Shown here in pieces: positions 39,901-49,065 of a stretch of DNA of 64,000 nucleotides (the first letter of the stretch is position 1; each line of letters starts with the position of its first letter). Made by a program: the position numbers and the translations under genes. Source of the stretch: Sulfurimonas sp. (GTDB lineage: Bacteria; Campylobacterota; Campylobacteria; Campylobacterales; Sulfurimonadaceae); contig JAKITC010000001.1 in NCBI GenBank assembly GCA_021648285.1, positions 1-64,000 of the forward strand, written 5' to 3'. The notes beneath the pieces were generated by a model. That model worked only from the letters and a program-made list of their open reading frames with translations, had not been told where the DNA came from and did no database searches.

Positions 39901-40015
39901 CAACATTTGGAAAGAGTGCTGATGGCATGGATTTAAAACTCATCCATCCAAATATTACCAATGTAACAACATACATCAGAGTTGTTATGGGTTTATTTAT
40001 GGCATATTTATACAT
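36974..40015 (-). CDS. RND-family efflux pump inner-membrane transporter (AcrB/HAE1-like)
   Basis: 1013 aa; FPNVDFPIVTIKTVYPGAEASTMESQITDKIEEAVSRIGGVDSI; GIIIDDAIVVIENIY; GMVGKNAVLLVDFAN. Confidence 0.95.
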   Translation of the reverse strand: MYKYAINKPITTLMYVVTLVIFGWMSFKSMPSALFPNVDFPIVTIKTVYPGAEASTMESQITDKIEEAVSRIGGVDSIISSSSEGISVVTVKFFLQRDIDEATNDVRDKVSAVILPTDSKTPLVSKLDIGGASIINIFLTVKNDSIENLMLFADEKAKPSLQKINGVGSINIIGYKEREIKIYPNPKLLNKFGITVRELNDIVAKENVKIGGGKLITKTEEFILETKADALSVEELENIIIKDDIKLKDIAQVTDSLSDAKSYASYNGVEGVMLEVQKISGTNTIDIVERVKEIVPKLQKLAKDNYEVKVLNDTSPFIVNSLKDVEFDLMYGAFLAAIIVFMFLRNFTITLVSALSIPSSIIGTFALMDLMGFDLNKMTLIGLTLAIGIIIDDAIVVIENIYKKMEAGMDKLQAAVEGTKEMAFTILAISAMLLAVFIPVSMMSGIVGKFFESFAMTVGFAIIISYTIALSFIPSLSARVLKKRESKFYNLTEPIFVSLEKGYEGILKFVLRFKIITLIIVFGVFFASLSLFPKIGMDFIPKEDKSELEIKIKADSCISLEEMIKQSKAVEDVIRKDPNVVYTTLSIGYNTAQEKHKALMYVKLIEKHERKLSQEEITQSFRDKLKPFAKNMFITAAAIPNIKGAGITVPFQIVLKSDSFEDLEIAKDRLTKYMAKKEGFVDIDTNLDDARPQIDINILRQNASRLGISASQIAEAVSTAFSSDLEISYFEENGKQYNITLRFDDNNRVSINDIKKIQLRADNGQFVYLDGLVTFTSSKALSSINHFDRQRQVTIYSDLFGLDLGGAVGYVREGIDELMPDGVTYRFTGFAEEMEKTGAAFGVAISLSVILMFIILAVLYESLIQPIIIMMALPLSIIGVMLALYMSGLQFSLFVMIGFMLLMGMVGKNAVLLVDFANSAIDRGKSADEALIEAGEKRLRPILMTTIAMVFAMLPLALGDGLGSETKAPMSISIIGGLISSMVLTLLVVPVMYRLINPLDRYLRKFYEVGKVK

Positions 40016-40021
40016 GTAGAA

Positions 40022-40774
40022 CTACTTTTCATCAGGTACAATAATATACCCATCACCAAAAAGACCGACAATAAAGCCATTCGCCAATACTTCAGCTTTT
40101 ATTTTTCTATTATCATTATTTGCATGAGGATAGAGTTTAGAGATCTTCCCATGGTAAGTTTTAGTGTCACCGTTTACTGTATATCTTACACTGTCTCCAA
40201 CTTTTACCATTTTCCAGTACTTTTGATCAAACTCAAAAATCAGTTTTCGTTTACTTTTGCTTTGGATCTTAAAAATAGTTCTAAGCATCAGTCCGCTTAC
40301 TACATCACCAAGTTCTACACTTTTTTCAAAAATTACACCATTAAATGGAGCATAAATGGCAGTTCTGTCTAGTAGTGACTGTTGATAAGCCAAATTTGCT
40401 TTTGCAGATGCTACGGCTACTTTTGCTTTTTCATAAACAAGTGTATAGCGGTCAAACATCGCCTCGTCAATAAAATCTTTTATTAGTAATTGTCTGTCAT
40501 AATCTTTTTTAGCAAATTTAAGTGATACCTCTGCATCATTTAATGAAGCCTCAGCCATTCTTAGAGTTGCTTTTAAATCATCATTTTGAAGCTCTACTAA
40601 CTTGGCACCTTTTTTTACACTGCTTGATACATCTACATGTATCTTGTTTATAATTCCACCAGAGTAAAATGCCAGATTTGCACTTTTGTCTGCTTCGATA
40701 TTAAAGGTTGTATATATCTCTTGTGCATTTAAACTAGCTATTAAAAGCAAAGTGGTTAAAATTATCTTCTTCAT
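40022..40774 (-). CDS. RND efflux periplasmic adaptor (short HlyD/MFP type)
   Basis: KKGAKLVELQNDDLKATLRMAEASL...YAPFNGVIFEKSVELGDVVS. Confidence 0.88.
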   Translation of the reverse strand: MKKIILTTLLLIASLNAQEIYTTFNIEADKSANLAFYSGGIINKIHVDVSSSVKKGAKLVELQNDDLKATLRMAEASLNDAEVSLKFAKKDYDRQLLIKDFIDEAMFDRYTLVYEKAKVAVASAKANLAYQQSLLDRTAIYAPFNGVIFEKSVELGDVVSGLMLRTIFKIQSKSKRKLIFEFDQKYWKMVKVGDSVRYTVNGDTKTYHGKISKLYPHANNDNRKIKAEVLANGFIVGLFGDGYIIVPDEK

Positions 40775-41997
40775 TGTAAAAACTCCTCTATATTTTTTCC
40801 TGCGTAGTAATAATAAATTGCGTATGCAATTTCTAAATCATTAAGTGATGTTTCATATAGTGCTTTAGCCCTGGTTTTAGAGCTTAGTGCATCTAGGTAT
40901 ACTACATTATCAACTATCCCTGCATCATATTTTTTGCTTATGGTTTTAAATGCACTAGTTGCCGAGATTAAAGCACTTGAAGCACTTTTTATTTTTATGT
41001 TACTTGTTTTAATTCTGTATAGAGCTAAATCATAATGTATCTGCTGCTCTTTTTTACTAAAGAGGACTTGAGTGTTTATGGCCTGAGAATTAATTATAAT
41101 TGCTTGTTTGCTTTTTGCAACACCACCTCTATCAAATAGTCTGAAGTTTAGAGATAACATCAGTTTATTTTGACTATCAACACCTTCTGGATGAAAGGCA
41201 TCTGTTCTGTCATATCCGTAGACACTGTATGTGTTTTCAACTTTTATCTGTGGATAATAGATGCTATCGACTGACTCTGCACCGTCTACTAATGCGTCTT
41301 TTTTTGCCATTAAATATTTAACACTGTCTATTGGTTCAATATCGTGTTGTTTAAACTCTTTAAATCTTGAATCATCAAAGCTTGATATATTTGTTCCAAC
41401 TTTTAATTCTAATATCTTTTTTAAAGACAAGATTTGAAGTTTTATAGATTCCATTTCGTATATATTTGTATCGTAAGCTGCTTTAAGTCTGTCAACATCA
41501 TCTTTTGTAGCTACTTTTGCTTCAAAAAATCTCTGCATACGAATCAGTTGTTCTTCTAGTGATTTTTTTGCTTCATCTTTAGAGCTAAGAGTTGCTTTTA
41601 AACTTTTAATATTGAAAAAATCTTGAACTATTTGCAGACTTAAACTCTTTTTTGTAAATTCTGAATCAAAACTGCTTGCTTTATACTCATTTTGACTTTG
41701 AGAAAGTAGGGCAGATCTTTTACCTCCATCATATATATCATAAGAGAGTTTTGCATATCCGCTGTAAACATCACCGTAAAGTGATGGAGTTTTCTCATTT
41801 TCACTTTGGTAGAATGCACCTACATCTATGGTAGGGTAGTATGCGCTGTCACGTGCTTCAACTTCCATATTTTTTGCTTTTTGTGTTAGAGTCTTAGATA
41901 TTACCAATTCACTGTTGCTTGTTGCAAAATCAAGTAATGATTTCAAATCTTGGGCATAGATGAAAAAAGGAATAATTAAAATCAATAATATTTTCAT
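40771..41997 (-). CDS. TolC-like outer-membrane efflux protein
   Basis: Signal peptide; YPTIDVGAFYQSENEK; SLNFRLFDRGGVAKSKQ; KKYDAGIVDNVVYLDALSSKTRA. Confidence 0.9.
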   Translation of the reverse strand: MKILLILIIPFFIYAQDLKSLLDFATSNSELVISKTLTQKAKNMEVEARDSAYYPTIDVGAFYQSENEKTPSLYGDVYSGYAKLSYDIYDGGKRSALLSQSQNEYKASSFDSEFTKKSLSLQIVQDFFNIKSLKATLSSKDEAKKSLEEQLIRMQRFFEAKVATKDDVDRLKAAYDTNIYEMESIKLQILSLKKILELKVGTNISSFDDSRFKEFKQHDIEPIDSVKYLMAKKDALVDGAESVDSIYYPQIKVENTYSVYGYDRTDAFHPEGVDSQNKLMLSLNFRLFDRGGVAKSKQAIIINSQAINTQVLFSKKEQQIHYDLALYRIKTSNIKIKSASSALISATSAFKTISKKYDAGIVDNVVYLDALSSKTRAKALYETSLNDLEIAYAIYYYYAGKNIEEFLQ

Positions 41998-42590
41998 TTT
42001 TTCACCTCTATAAGTGAAAATATTGCATCAATATAGTTGTCTATCTCTTTTTGAACATTATCAATAGCATTCGTTGCAGAACTTGATATGAATAAACCCT
42101 CTGCTGTTACAAACATACCTTTTGTTAATGGCATAGATTCAGCTATAAGTTCACCATTATTAATACCGTCTTGTATAAGTTGCTCAAACCAAACATAATG
42201 CTCTACAAAACACTTTGTTTGAAATTCGATCATTCTTTCATCTGGAGAGCTTAGTGCAATAGAGATAAACTCTTTATAAAGTTGTCTAAGTTCTGTATCT
42301 TCATCACAATAAAAAAAACTTACGAACAATTTGATTTTATCTTTTGTTATATCTATCTCAGACATCCGCTTTTCAACAATTCCATTTCGTTCTTGGATTA
42401 ATATATTGACAATTTCAAAAACAATATCTTCTTTATTTTTAAAATACTCATATATGGTACCCTTACCGATACCTGCTGTCTTTGCAATTTGTGAAATAGT
42501 TAAATCCTTAATGCCGTGCTGAAAAAAAATCTCTTTACAAGCTAATGCTATATCTTTTCTTTTTTGTACCTTATCTACTATAATTGCCAT
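41994..42590 (-). CDS. TetR/AcrR-family regulator
   Basis: DIALACKEIFFQHGIKDLTISQIAKTAGIGKGTIYEYFKNKEDIVFEI. Confidence 0.95.
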   Translation of the reverse strand: MAIIVDKVQKRKDIALACKEIFFQHGIKDLTISQIAKTAGIGKGTIYEYFKNKEDIVFEIVNILIQERNGIVEKRMSEIDITKDKIKLFVSFFYCDEDTELRQLYKEFISIALSSPDERMIEFQTKCFVEHYVWFEQLIQDGINNGELIAESMPLTKGMFVTAEGLFISSSATNAIDNVQKEIDNYIDAIFSLIEVKK

Positions 42591-42615
42591 AATTAAAACC
42601 TTTTAATATAATGAC

Positions 42616-42628
42616 TGACCGTCGGTCA
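42616..42628. promoter_or_regulatory. TetR-family operator palindrome upstream of the tetR-tolC-mfp-rnd operon
   Basis: TGACCG-T-CGGTCA perfect inverted repeat 26 nt upstream of the tetR start. Confidence 0.8.
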
Positions 42629-42671
42629 TTTAAAGGAATTGTATATTCTTGTTGCTAAAATATAGATTAAT

Positions 42672-43352
42672 TTATTGTTTTAGTTGGGGATAAAGTTCCA
42701 AAATTTGAGGTAATTTTGATTTTGGAATTTGAATTAAAATAGGATTTTTATTTATATCTAACCAGTTAATTATTTGTTTTATATTCTTTAGTTTCATAGA
42801 TGTGCATCCCGCGGTTGAAGAATCTTTGAATTTTTCTACATGTAGAAATATACATGAGCCTCTTTTTTTAACTTGATCTGTATTATGTGCTACAACTATT
42901 CCAAGCTCATATTGTTTATCATCTCTTTTCATATATTCAAAACTTTGCGGTTTAGTTTTTGGCGAACTTATTATTTGATTATAAAATTTTGAATTGGAAT
43001 CATCTACACAAATCAGGTCTTTAGTAGCGTGAAGGTAAGGCATTTTAAACTTTAAATCTTTTTCATAGCCAAATATATGAGTTAATTTAAATATCCCAAC
43101 AGGTGCTTTTTTATCACCTTCATATTTAAGAGGCTCCAAAATCTTTTGAGTAAGTTCAGTTTTACCAAGTCCCCATCCAAGTCCATTTTTTCCTATATTT
43201 ACATCAATAGTATCAAAAACTTTTTTACCATCTTCAAAACAGCTCAATCTTGCCTTAGGAGAGTTGAAACCATCACTGACAACTAAAATTATTTGCTCGC
43301 TGGAATATGCGAATATTTGTAAACTTATTAAAATTAAGAATGTTTTTACCAT
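42672..43352 (-). CDS. L,D-transpeptidase (YkuD-type) family protein
   Basis: Signal peptide; APVGIFKLTHIFGY; GSCIFLHVEKFKDSSTAGCTSMKLKNI (HxX..S..GC motif). Confidence 0.85.
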   Translation of the reverse strand: MVKTFLILISLQIFAYSSEQIILVVSDGFNSPKARLSCFEDGKKVFDTIDVNIGKNGLGWGLGKTELTQKILEPLKYEGDKKAPVGIFKLTHIFGYEKDLKFKMPYLHATKDLICVDDSNSKFYNQIISSPKTKPQSFEYMKRDDKQYELGIVVAHNTDQVKKRGSCIFLHVEKFKDSSTAGCTSMKLKNIKQIINWLDINKNPILIQIPKSKLPQILELYPQLKQ

Positions 43353-43412
43353 AAAGTATGTTACTATTACTAAAATATGAAACAGATTAATTTATAGATA
43401 TGGAATAAGACA

Positions 43413-44036
43413 ATGAGTATAAAGATAAGAAAAGCCACGAGTGCCGATGCGCCTTTTTTAGCACAGATGATTTTACAAAGTTCTAGAGCAGAAAAAAGTT
43501 TTGGCATGTATGATTTAATTTTTAGTACAACTAGTGATAAAGATACTTTGAAAAATTTAGAAAAGTTGACAACTACAACGGCAAAAAACAGTTGCCATTA
43601 CAGTAATTTTTTAGTTGCAGAGATGGATGGAAAGAGTGTTGGAACCCTGTGTAGCTATGAACCAAGGATTTCAACTAGAGATGCATTCTGTGATGCTCTA
43701 AAAGAGATAGGTATAGATACTGTAAACAGTGAATATCTGGAGATATCATCTTCTTGTGATTTTAAGCTAAATACTAGAACACTCGTTTTTGATTTTATGG
43801 AGGAGCTGGAAGGTTTTTTAAATCTTGGAATATTAAAAGAGCTAATGCAAAAAAGTCTTCTTAGTGCAAGACTAAAGGGTTATCGTATTGCACAAACAAT
43901 AGTAGAAATCGGTTCATTAGAGGCTTTGTTTTACTATAAAAAACTTGGCTTTAAAGAGGTTGAAGTAAGAGAGTGTGAGCTGTATAAAGAAAAATTTGGC
44001 AGAGCCGGTTTAATTTTATTAGCTTACGAGTTTTGA
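43413..44036 (+). CDS. GNAT-family N-acetyltransferase
   Basis: IRKATSADAPFLAQMI...LVAEMDGKSVGTLCSYE...IVEIGSLEALFYYKKLGFKEV. Confidence 0.8.
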   Translation: MSIKIRKATSADAPFLAQMILQSSRAEKSFGMYDLIFSTTSDKDTLKNLEKLTTTTAKNSCHYSNFLVAEMDGKSVGTLCSYEPRISTRDAFCDALKEIGIDTVNSEYLEISSSCDFKLNTRTLVFDFMEELEGFLNLGILKELMQKSLLSARLKGYRIAQTIVEIGSLEALFYYKKLGFKEVEVRECELYKEKFGRAGLILLAYEF

Positions 44037-44121
44037 TTGGTTTAACATAGATAATTCTGCACTTTCACTTCTCCCATCTCTCCTTGCTATCGCTTTAGCA
44101 CTATATTGGCGAAATGTACTT

Positions 44122-45414
44122 TTGTCACTTTTTGGCGGTATTGTTTTAGGTCTTTTTGTTTTAAACGACTTTGCGATTTTAGACTCTCTGAATGCTCTGC
44201 TTTCACTTTTTATGTCATTGTTATCAGAAGCTTGGATAATTAAAACTTTGGCTTTTGCGGTCTTGGTTGGAAGTATTATGGCCCTTATAGAAAAGTCTGG
44301 TGGGATAGAGGGCTTTGTAGATTTTATGCAACACAAGGTTTCTTTAGTAAAATCTCAAAGATCTGCTTTGATGTTAAGTTATTTTATAGGTGTGATTATC
44401 TTTGTTGAGTCATCTATAACTGCCCTCATAGCAGGTGCAGTCGGTAAACCTCTTTGTGATAAATATAAAGTCCCAAGTGCAAAACTAGCTTTTGTATGTG
44501 ATTCTACTTCAGCTCCTATTAGTTCATTGATTGTTTTAAATGGCTGGGGAGCGCTTCTTCTTGGACTTATATCAACTCAAATATCACTTGGTGTGATTGA
44601 TGCTAATGCAATTGATCTTTTAATTGACTCGATTGTTTACAACTTTTATGCGATGACTGCTTTGGCTGTGACATTTTTATCTGTATGGTATAACATAGAT
44701 ATAGGGCCGATGAAAAATGTAAAGCATATACCTAGAGACAAAGAGTTTAGCTCTCAAACAAAAGCGAGTATGTTCTACATGTTAATGCCGATTGTTCTTA
44801 TGATAGTTTTTGTATTTTTATTTTTGTATATAACGGGAGATGGAAATATTTTAAAAGGGAGTGGTTCTAGCTCTATATTTTACACAATGTTGGCTACTCT
44901 TGTATTTACACTTTTTTATTTTGTTGGCAGTAAAAATATGAGTTTTGCTTCTTGGAGTAAGACATCACTAAAAGGTGCCGTTAAACTTGTTCCTATAGCC
45001 CTTATACTGCTGTTCGCATTTGCCATAGGTAAAGTTACAACTGAGCTTCATACAGGGCAATACCTAGCTTCACTGGCAAGCGAGAACTTAAGTATCTATC
45101 TTTTAGCAGGGGTAATATTTATTCTAAGCTCTATAATGTCATTTGCAACGGGAACAAGCTGGGGAACATTTTCTATTATGATTCCTGTTGCAGTTCCGAT
45201 GGCAGTCGCCATGGATGCAGATGTTGCTCTTTGTATCGGGGCTGTAATATCCGGCGGTATTTTTGGTGATCACTGCTCGCCCATTTCAGATACGACTATC
45301 ATATCTTCATTGGCAAGTGATTGTGAAGTTATAGAGCATGTAAAGACTCAGCTTCCTTATGCTCTGATTAGCGGAGTTATAGCTTTAACACTGTTTATAG
45401 TTTTTAGTTTTTAG
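44122..45414 (+). CDS. Na+/H+ antiporter, NhaC-type family
   Basis: SSIMSFATGTSWGTFSIMIPVAVPMAVAM; GAVISGGIFGDHCSPISDTTIISSLAS. Coding-like sequence extends upstream of this ATG. Confidence 0.88.
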   Translation: MSLFGGIVLGLFVLNDFAILDSLNALLSLFMSLLSEAWIIKTLAFAVLVGSIMALIEKSGGIEGFVDFMQHKVSLVKSQRSALMLSYFIGVIIFVESSITALIAGAVGKPLCDKYKVPSAKLAFVCDSTSAPISSLIVLNGWGALLLGLISTQISLGVIDANAIDLLIDSIVYNFYAMTALAVTFLSVWYNIDIGPMKNVKHIPRDKEFSSQTKASMFYMLMPIVLMIVFVFLFLYITGDGNILKGSGSSSIFYTMLATLVFTLFYFVGSKNMSFASWSKTSLKGAVKLVPIALILLFAFAIGKVTTELHTGQYLASLASENLSIYLLAGVIFILSSIMSFATGTSWGTFSIMIPVAVPMAVAMDADVALCIGAVISGGIFGDHCSPISDTTIISSLASDCEVIEHVKTQLPYALISGVIALTLFIVFSF

Positions 45415-45511
45415 TTTTATAGCATAAGTTCTAAAATTAAATCGTTCATTATTTTACGATTATTCTTATTTATGCTATAATTCAGAAATATATGAACGAA
45501 AAGAAGTAGAT

Positions 45512-45787
45512 ATGATTAATATATTAAGTGATAATTATGAATTTATGACATCGGCAGAGATTAATAAATCAATAGCACAAAATATTAAAATAATTCGAAA
45601 AAGAAAATTTAAAACGCAAGAACTTTTTGCAAAACATATCGGTATGAGTTATGGAAAGTATGCTAGATTTGAAAAAACAGGTCAGATATCGTTTCAGGGA
45701 TTTATTGATATTTTAAAAGGCATTGATAGAGTAGAAGAGATAACAAAGATTTGTAATATAGATAGTGAAGCAATACAATGGAAATAA
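45512..45787 (+). CDS. HipB-like XRE-family antitoxin
   Basis: HTH IAQNIKIIRKRKFKTQELFAKHIGMSYGKYARFEKTG; immediately upstream of hipA-like ORF. Confidence 0.75.
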   Translation: MINILSDNYEFMTSAEINKSIAQNIKIIRKRKFKTQELFAKHIGMSYGKYARFEKTGQISFQGFIDILKGIDRVEEITKICNIDSEAIQWK

Positions 45788-47024
45788 TTGTAAAAGCATG
45801 GGGTGACGTAGTTGCAAAAATAAAGCATAAAAATGGCTTAAACCACTTTTCTCTTTCACCTGATAACCATTTAGATTTTTCTCCGATAAAACTAAAGCAA
45901 AGAGGTGTGAATTATGAATTCTCTCATCTCCCTTTTCAAAAAGGACTGCCAGGAATGATTAGCGATAGTTTGCCTGGTGTGTACGGTAAAGAATATCTAG
46001 ATGAATTCTTTATAAAACATTTTCAATTTAAGCCTACATACATAGAAGCTCTTCAATTTCTTGGTGAAAATACGATGGGAGCATTAACATATGAACCAGA
46101 GCATGAAAAAATAAATCACGAGCGTGTTAATGCGATCTTTGATGCAAAAGAGTTGTACAAAGAGACAAATAAAGCATTGCACGGAGGTGCTGATTTTTCT
46201 ATAAATGAAATTATTGCAATATCTAATTCTGCTGCATCTGGGGCAAGACCAAAAGCAATAGTTGGCTTTAATCCAGTGACAAAAAAAATGTTTGTTGGCT
46301 CAAAGTTTGAATTTCTTCCCAAAGGCTATATTCACTCTATTGTAAAATTTGACAACCTTATTTATAAAAATGCTTTATCTGGTGTGTCAAATGAAGAAAA
46401 GGCTTCTCAAACAAAAGGAGAGTATATTTACTCTTTAATCGCCAAAGAAGTTGGGATTGAGATGGCAAATACATATCTAATAGAAGATTCAGATAATTAC
46501 ATTTTGTAACAGAGCGTTTTGATATCTCGGTTGAGAACAAAACAGTTACCAGAAAACATATGCATTCACTTTCAGGAATCATGCATCATAACCCAGCAGA
46601 AACATCTTTTGATTATACAAATCTATTTAGAGTTGGAGAAAAATTAAATATTCCATATGATGATAAAGTACAGTTTTTTAGAACAATGTTGTTCAATCTG
46701 ATTTTTGGTAATAGAGATGACCACAGCAGAAATTTCTCATATCTTATGGATAAAGATGGCGCTTGGAGAGGTGCACCAGCGTATGATTTGACATTTACTA
46801 CCAATAAACATCATCAACTGATGTTTGATTATAAAAATGGATATAGATTAAAAAAAAGAGATATTGAAAAAATCGCAACTACTTTTGGTATTAAAAATTC
46901 AACTGAAATAATTGAGCAAATGATTGATGTAAAACAGACTTTTCTGTCAGATTTAGCAACTCAATACGATATGAAAAGTTGGTACGATTCAATAATAAAA
47001 TCAACTGATTATGTTTTGAAATAG
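45778..47024 (+). pseudogene. HipA-like kinase toxin, split by a frameshift into 45778-46509 and 46560-47024
   Basis: N-half SNSAASGARPKAIVGF; C-half LIFGNRDDHSRNFSYL...APAYDLTF; adding one T at 46502-46505 restores ...NYIFVTERFDISVENKTVTRKHMHSLSG. Confidence 0.85.
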
Positions 47025-47172
47025 CGTGTAGCAGTTTAATTAGGTGTTGCATTTACTATTATAATGTACATGTAGTATTTTTTGTTGCTTGAGTGGAGTG
47101 GTAACCTAAATTCATACAAAGAATTTAGATATACACTCCCAAGAAGAATATAGGAGCGAGAGTATTTTTAGT

Positions 47173-47916
47173 TTAGTTTCCTAAAGCACTGTTTATAGAG
47201 TAACGCATATCTTCATCAAGGTTTTCCATGCCTGTAAGCATCCACCTTAAGTATCCTGCATCAGAAGCTGCTACTTCTTGAAGTGTTTTACCCTTATACT
47301 TTCCAAATCTAAAAGATGTTATTAATATAGGCGTATTTGTTAAATCAACCATCTTCTCAACTGGATTTTCACCTGGAAATTTAGAAGCGACTTCATCTTT
47401 TAGTTTACTAAGTAGTAGTTTTAAGATTAAAACATCACCGATAGCATCGTGAGCTTTTACAACTATGTCAAGAGCATCAGCCTCTTTTTGCTCTTCTTTA
47501 TAAAGATCCATTTTATATCTAAAATACTGAAGTCTGTGAGCATCTTCATCCGGAAGTACATGTTTGGCAACTCTAAGCGTATCTATAACTTTCATCTGAG
47601 TGTTAAAACCCTCTTTTTCAAGCATACCCAAATCAAAAGGTGCATTATGAATAATCATATAGTTCTCAGGTGTGTTTAACTCTACAAGTCTTTTATATGC
47701 AGTTGTCTCTTGACATGTAGGTTTTCCTTCAATCATATCAGGAGTTATACCGTGAACTTCCATCGCTCCAAAACTAATAGGAACATCAGATGAACAAAAT
47801 TCATTTTGTACCTCTGGTACTTTTTCTCCAAGCACAATATATCCTAACTGAATAACTCTGTCTGTATCACCTGTCCCTGTTGTTTCTGTGTCTAAAATCA
47901 CATATTTTCTTGCCAA
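47173..47916 (-). CDS. DnaQ-like 3'-5' exonuclease (exonuclease X-like C-terminus)
   Basis: VILDTETTGTGDTDRVIQLGYI; MIIHNAPFDLGML; C-terminal FGKYKGKTLQEVAASDAGYLRWML. Confidence 0.88.
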   Translation of the reverse strand: MARKYVILDTETTGTGDTDRVIQLGYIVLGEKVPEVQNEFCSSDVPISFGAMEVHGITPDMIEGKPTCQETTAYKRLVELNTPENYMIIHNAPFDLGMLEKEGFNTQMKVIDTLRVAKHVLPDEDAHRLQYFRYKMDLYKEEQKEADALDIVVKAHDAIGDVLILKLLLSKLKDEVASKFPGENPVEKMVDLTNTPILITSFRFGKYKGKTLQEVAASDAGYLRWMLTGMENLDEDMRYSINSALGN

Positions 47917-47938
47917 ATTATTTCCTTGAATGAAGCTT

Positions 47939-48316
47939 TTAATTACCTAAAAAGGAGTCTAACATATATTCACTTTGAGCATGTAAATATTCAGGACATA
48001 AATTAATTTCAATTGTCTCTTTATGAATAGTATATTCACAAAACTGAATAAATTTTAGCTGCATAATCTCCCCCTTAAATTCAAAATTTCTAATTGCTAA
48101 TGGTTCATTTAACTCTTCTAACAAGTCCTGAATATCATTAATAGAGTCTTTGCATGAGTGGAGATGTAAAAGTTTGAAAAAAGTTTGAAATTTTATTTCC
48201 ATATTCAAATCATCATAAGTTATATAGGAATTATATATGGCACGAGCTAGCTTGAGGGCATTTTCACTTACCGGTTCTGCTAATAATTTTTGTTTTACTA
48301 TTTCATCTGTATTCAT
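47939..48316 (-). CDS. Hypothetical protein
   Basis: 125-aa ORF co-oriented with the exonuclease; no recognised domain. Confidence 0.5.
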   Translation of the reverse strand: MNTDEIVKQKLLAEPVSENALKLARAIYNSYITYDDLNMEIKFQTFFKLLHLHSCKDSINDIQDLLEELNEPLAIRNFEFKGEIMQLKFIQFCEYTIHKETIEINLCPEYLHAQSEYMLDSFLGN

Positions 48317-48402
48317 ATTTATATATTATAGCGATTAGCATTAAAAGCGTATAAAACTAATTGTAATATGCTACACTTTTAAAAAAAAGACAGGAATTTT
48401 TA

Positions 48403-49065
48403 ATGTATAAAATTATTATATTATTTACGTCATTTTGTATATCTGTTTTTGCTTTACAAATAAAACAGCTTCCAATAAAATTTGGTGAAAAAAGAGTAGA
48501 GCTAACAAAAGAGTATATTAAAGCTCACTACAATTTGGATGTAAAAGATATAAAAATAATTCCTCGTATTATAGTTATTCATCACACTGCTATAGATGAT
48601 TTTAAAGATTCTATCTCGCGTTTTACATCTCAAACACTACCAACAGACAGGCCAGATATCAGTAATGGTGGCTCAGTAAATGTATCTACTCACTTTATGG
48701 TTGAGCGAGATGGAACAATCAATCAGTTAATGCCATTAGACTATATGGGCAGGCATGTAATAGGGCTTAACTATAACTCTATAGGCATAGAAAATGTAGG
48801 CGGTCAAAACTCAAAAGATAATCTGACAGATGCACAACTAAAATCAAATATAGAACTTATTGAAGAGCTTAAAAAAAAATTTAAAACTATAGAATATGTG
48901 ATAGGTCATTATGAGTACAGATGTTTTGAAGGAAGTGCGTTGTGGTTAGAGTTAGATGATAATTATAGAACTAAAAAAGATGATCCAGCTCCAAGATTTA
49001 TGAAAGAGTTGCGCAGTAATATAAAAGGTTTCAAAATTGCACCTTGCACCCAAGGGCATAAATGA
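48403..49065 (+). CDS. N-acetylmuramoyl-L-alanine amidase (amidase_2 type)
   Basis: Signal peptide; RIIVIHHTAIDDF; STHFMVERDGTINQLMPLDYMGRHVIGLNYNSIGIENVG; VIGHYEYR. Confidence 0.9.
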   Translation: MYKIIILFTSFCISVFALQIKQLPIKFGEKRVELTKEYIKAHYNLDVKDIKIIPRIIVIHHTAIDDFKDSISRFTSQTLPTDRPDISNGGSVNVSTHFMVERDGTINQLMPLDYMGRHVIGLNYNSIGIENVGGQNSKDNLTDAQLKSNIELIEELKKKFKTIEYVIGHYEYRCFEGSALWLELDDNYRTKKDDPAPRFMKELRSNIKGFKIAPCTQGHK

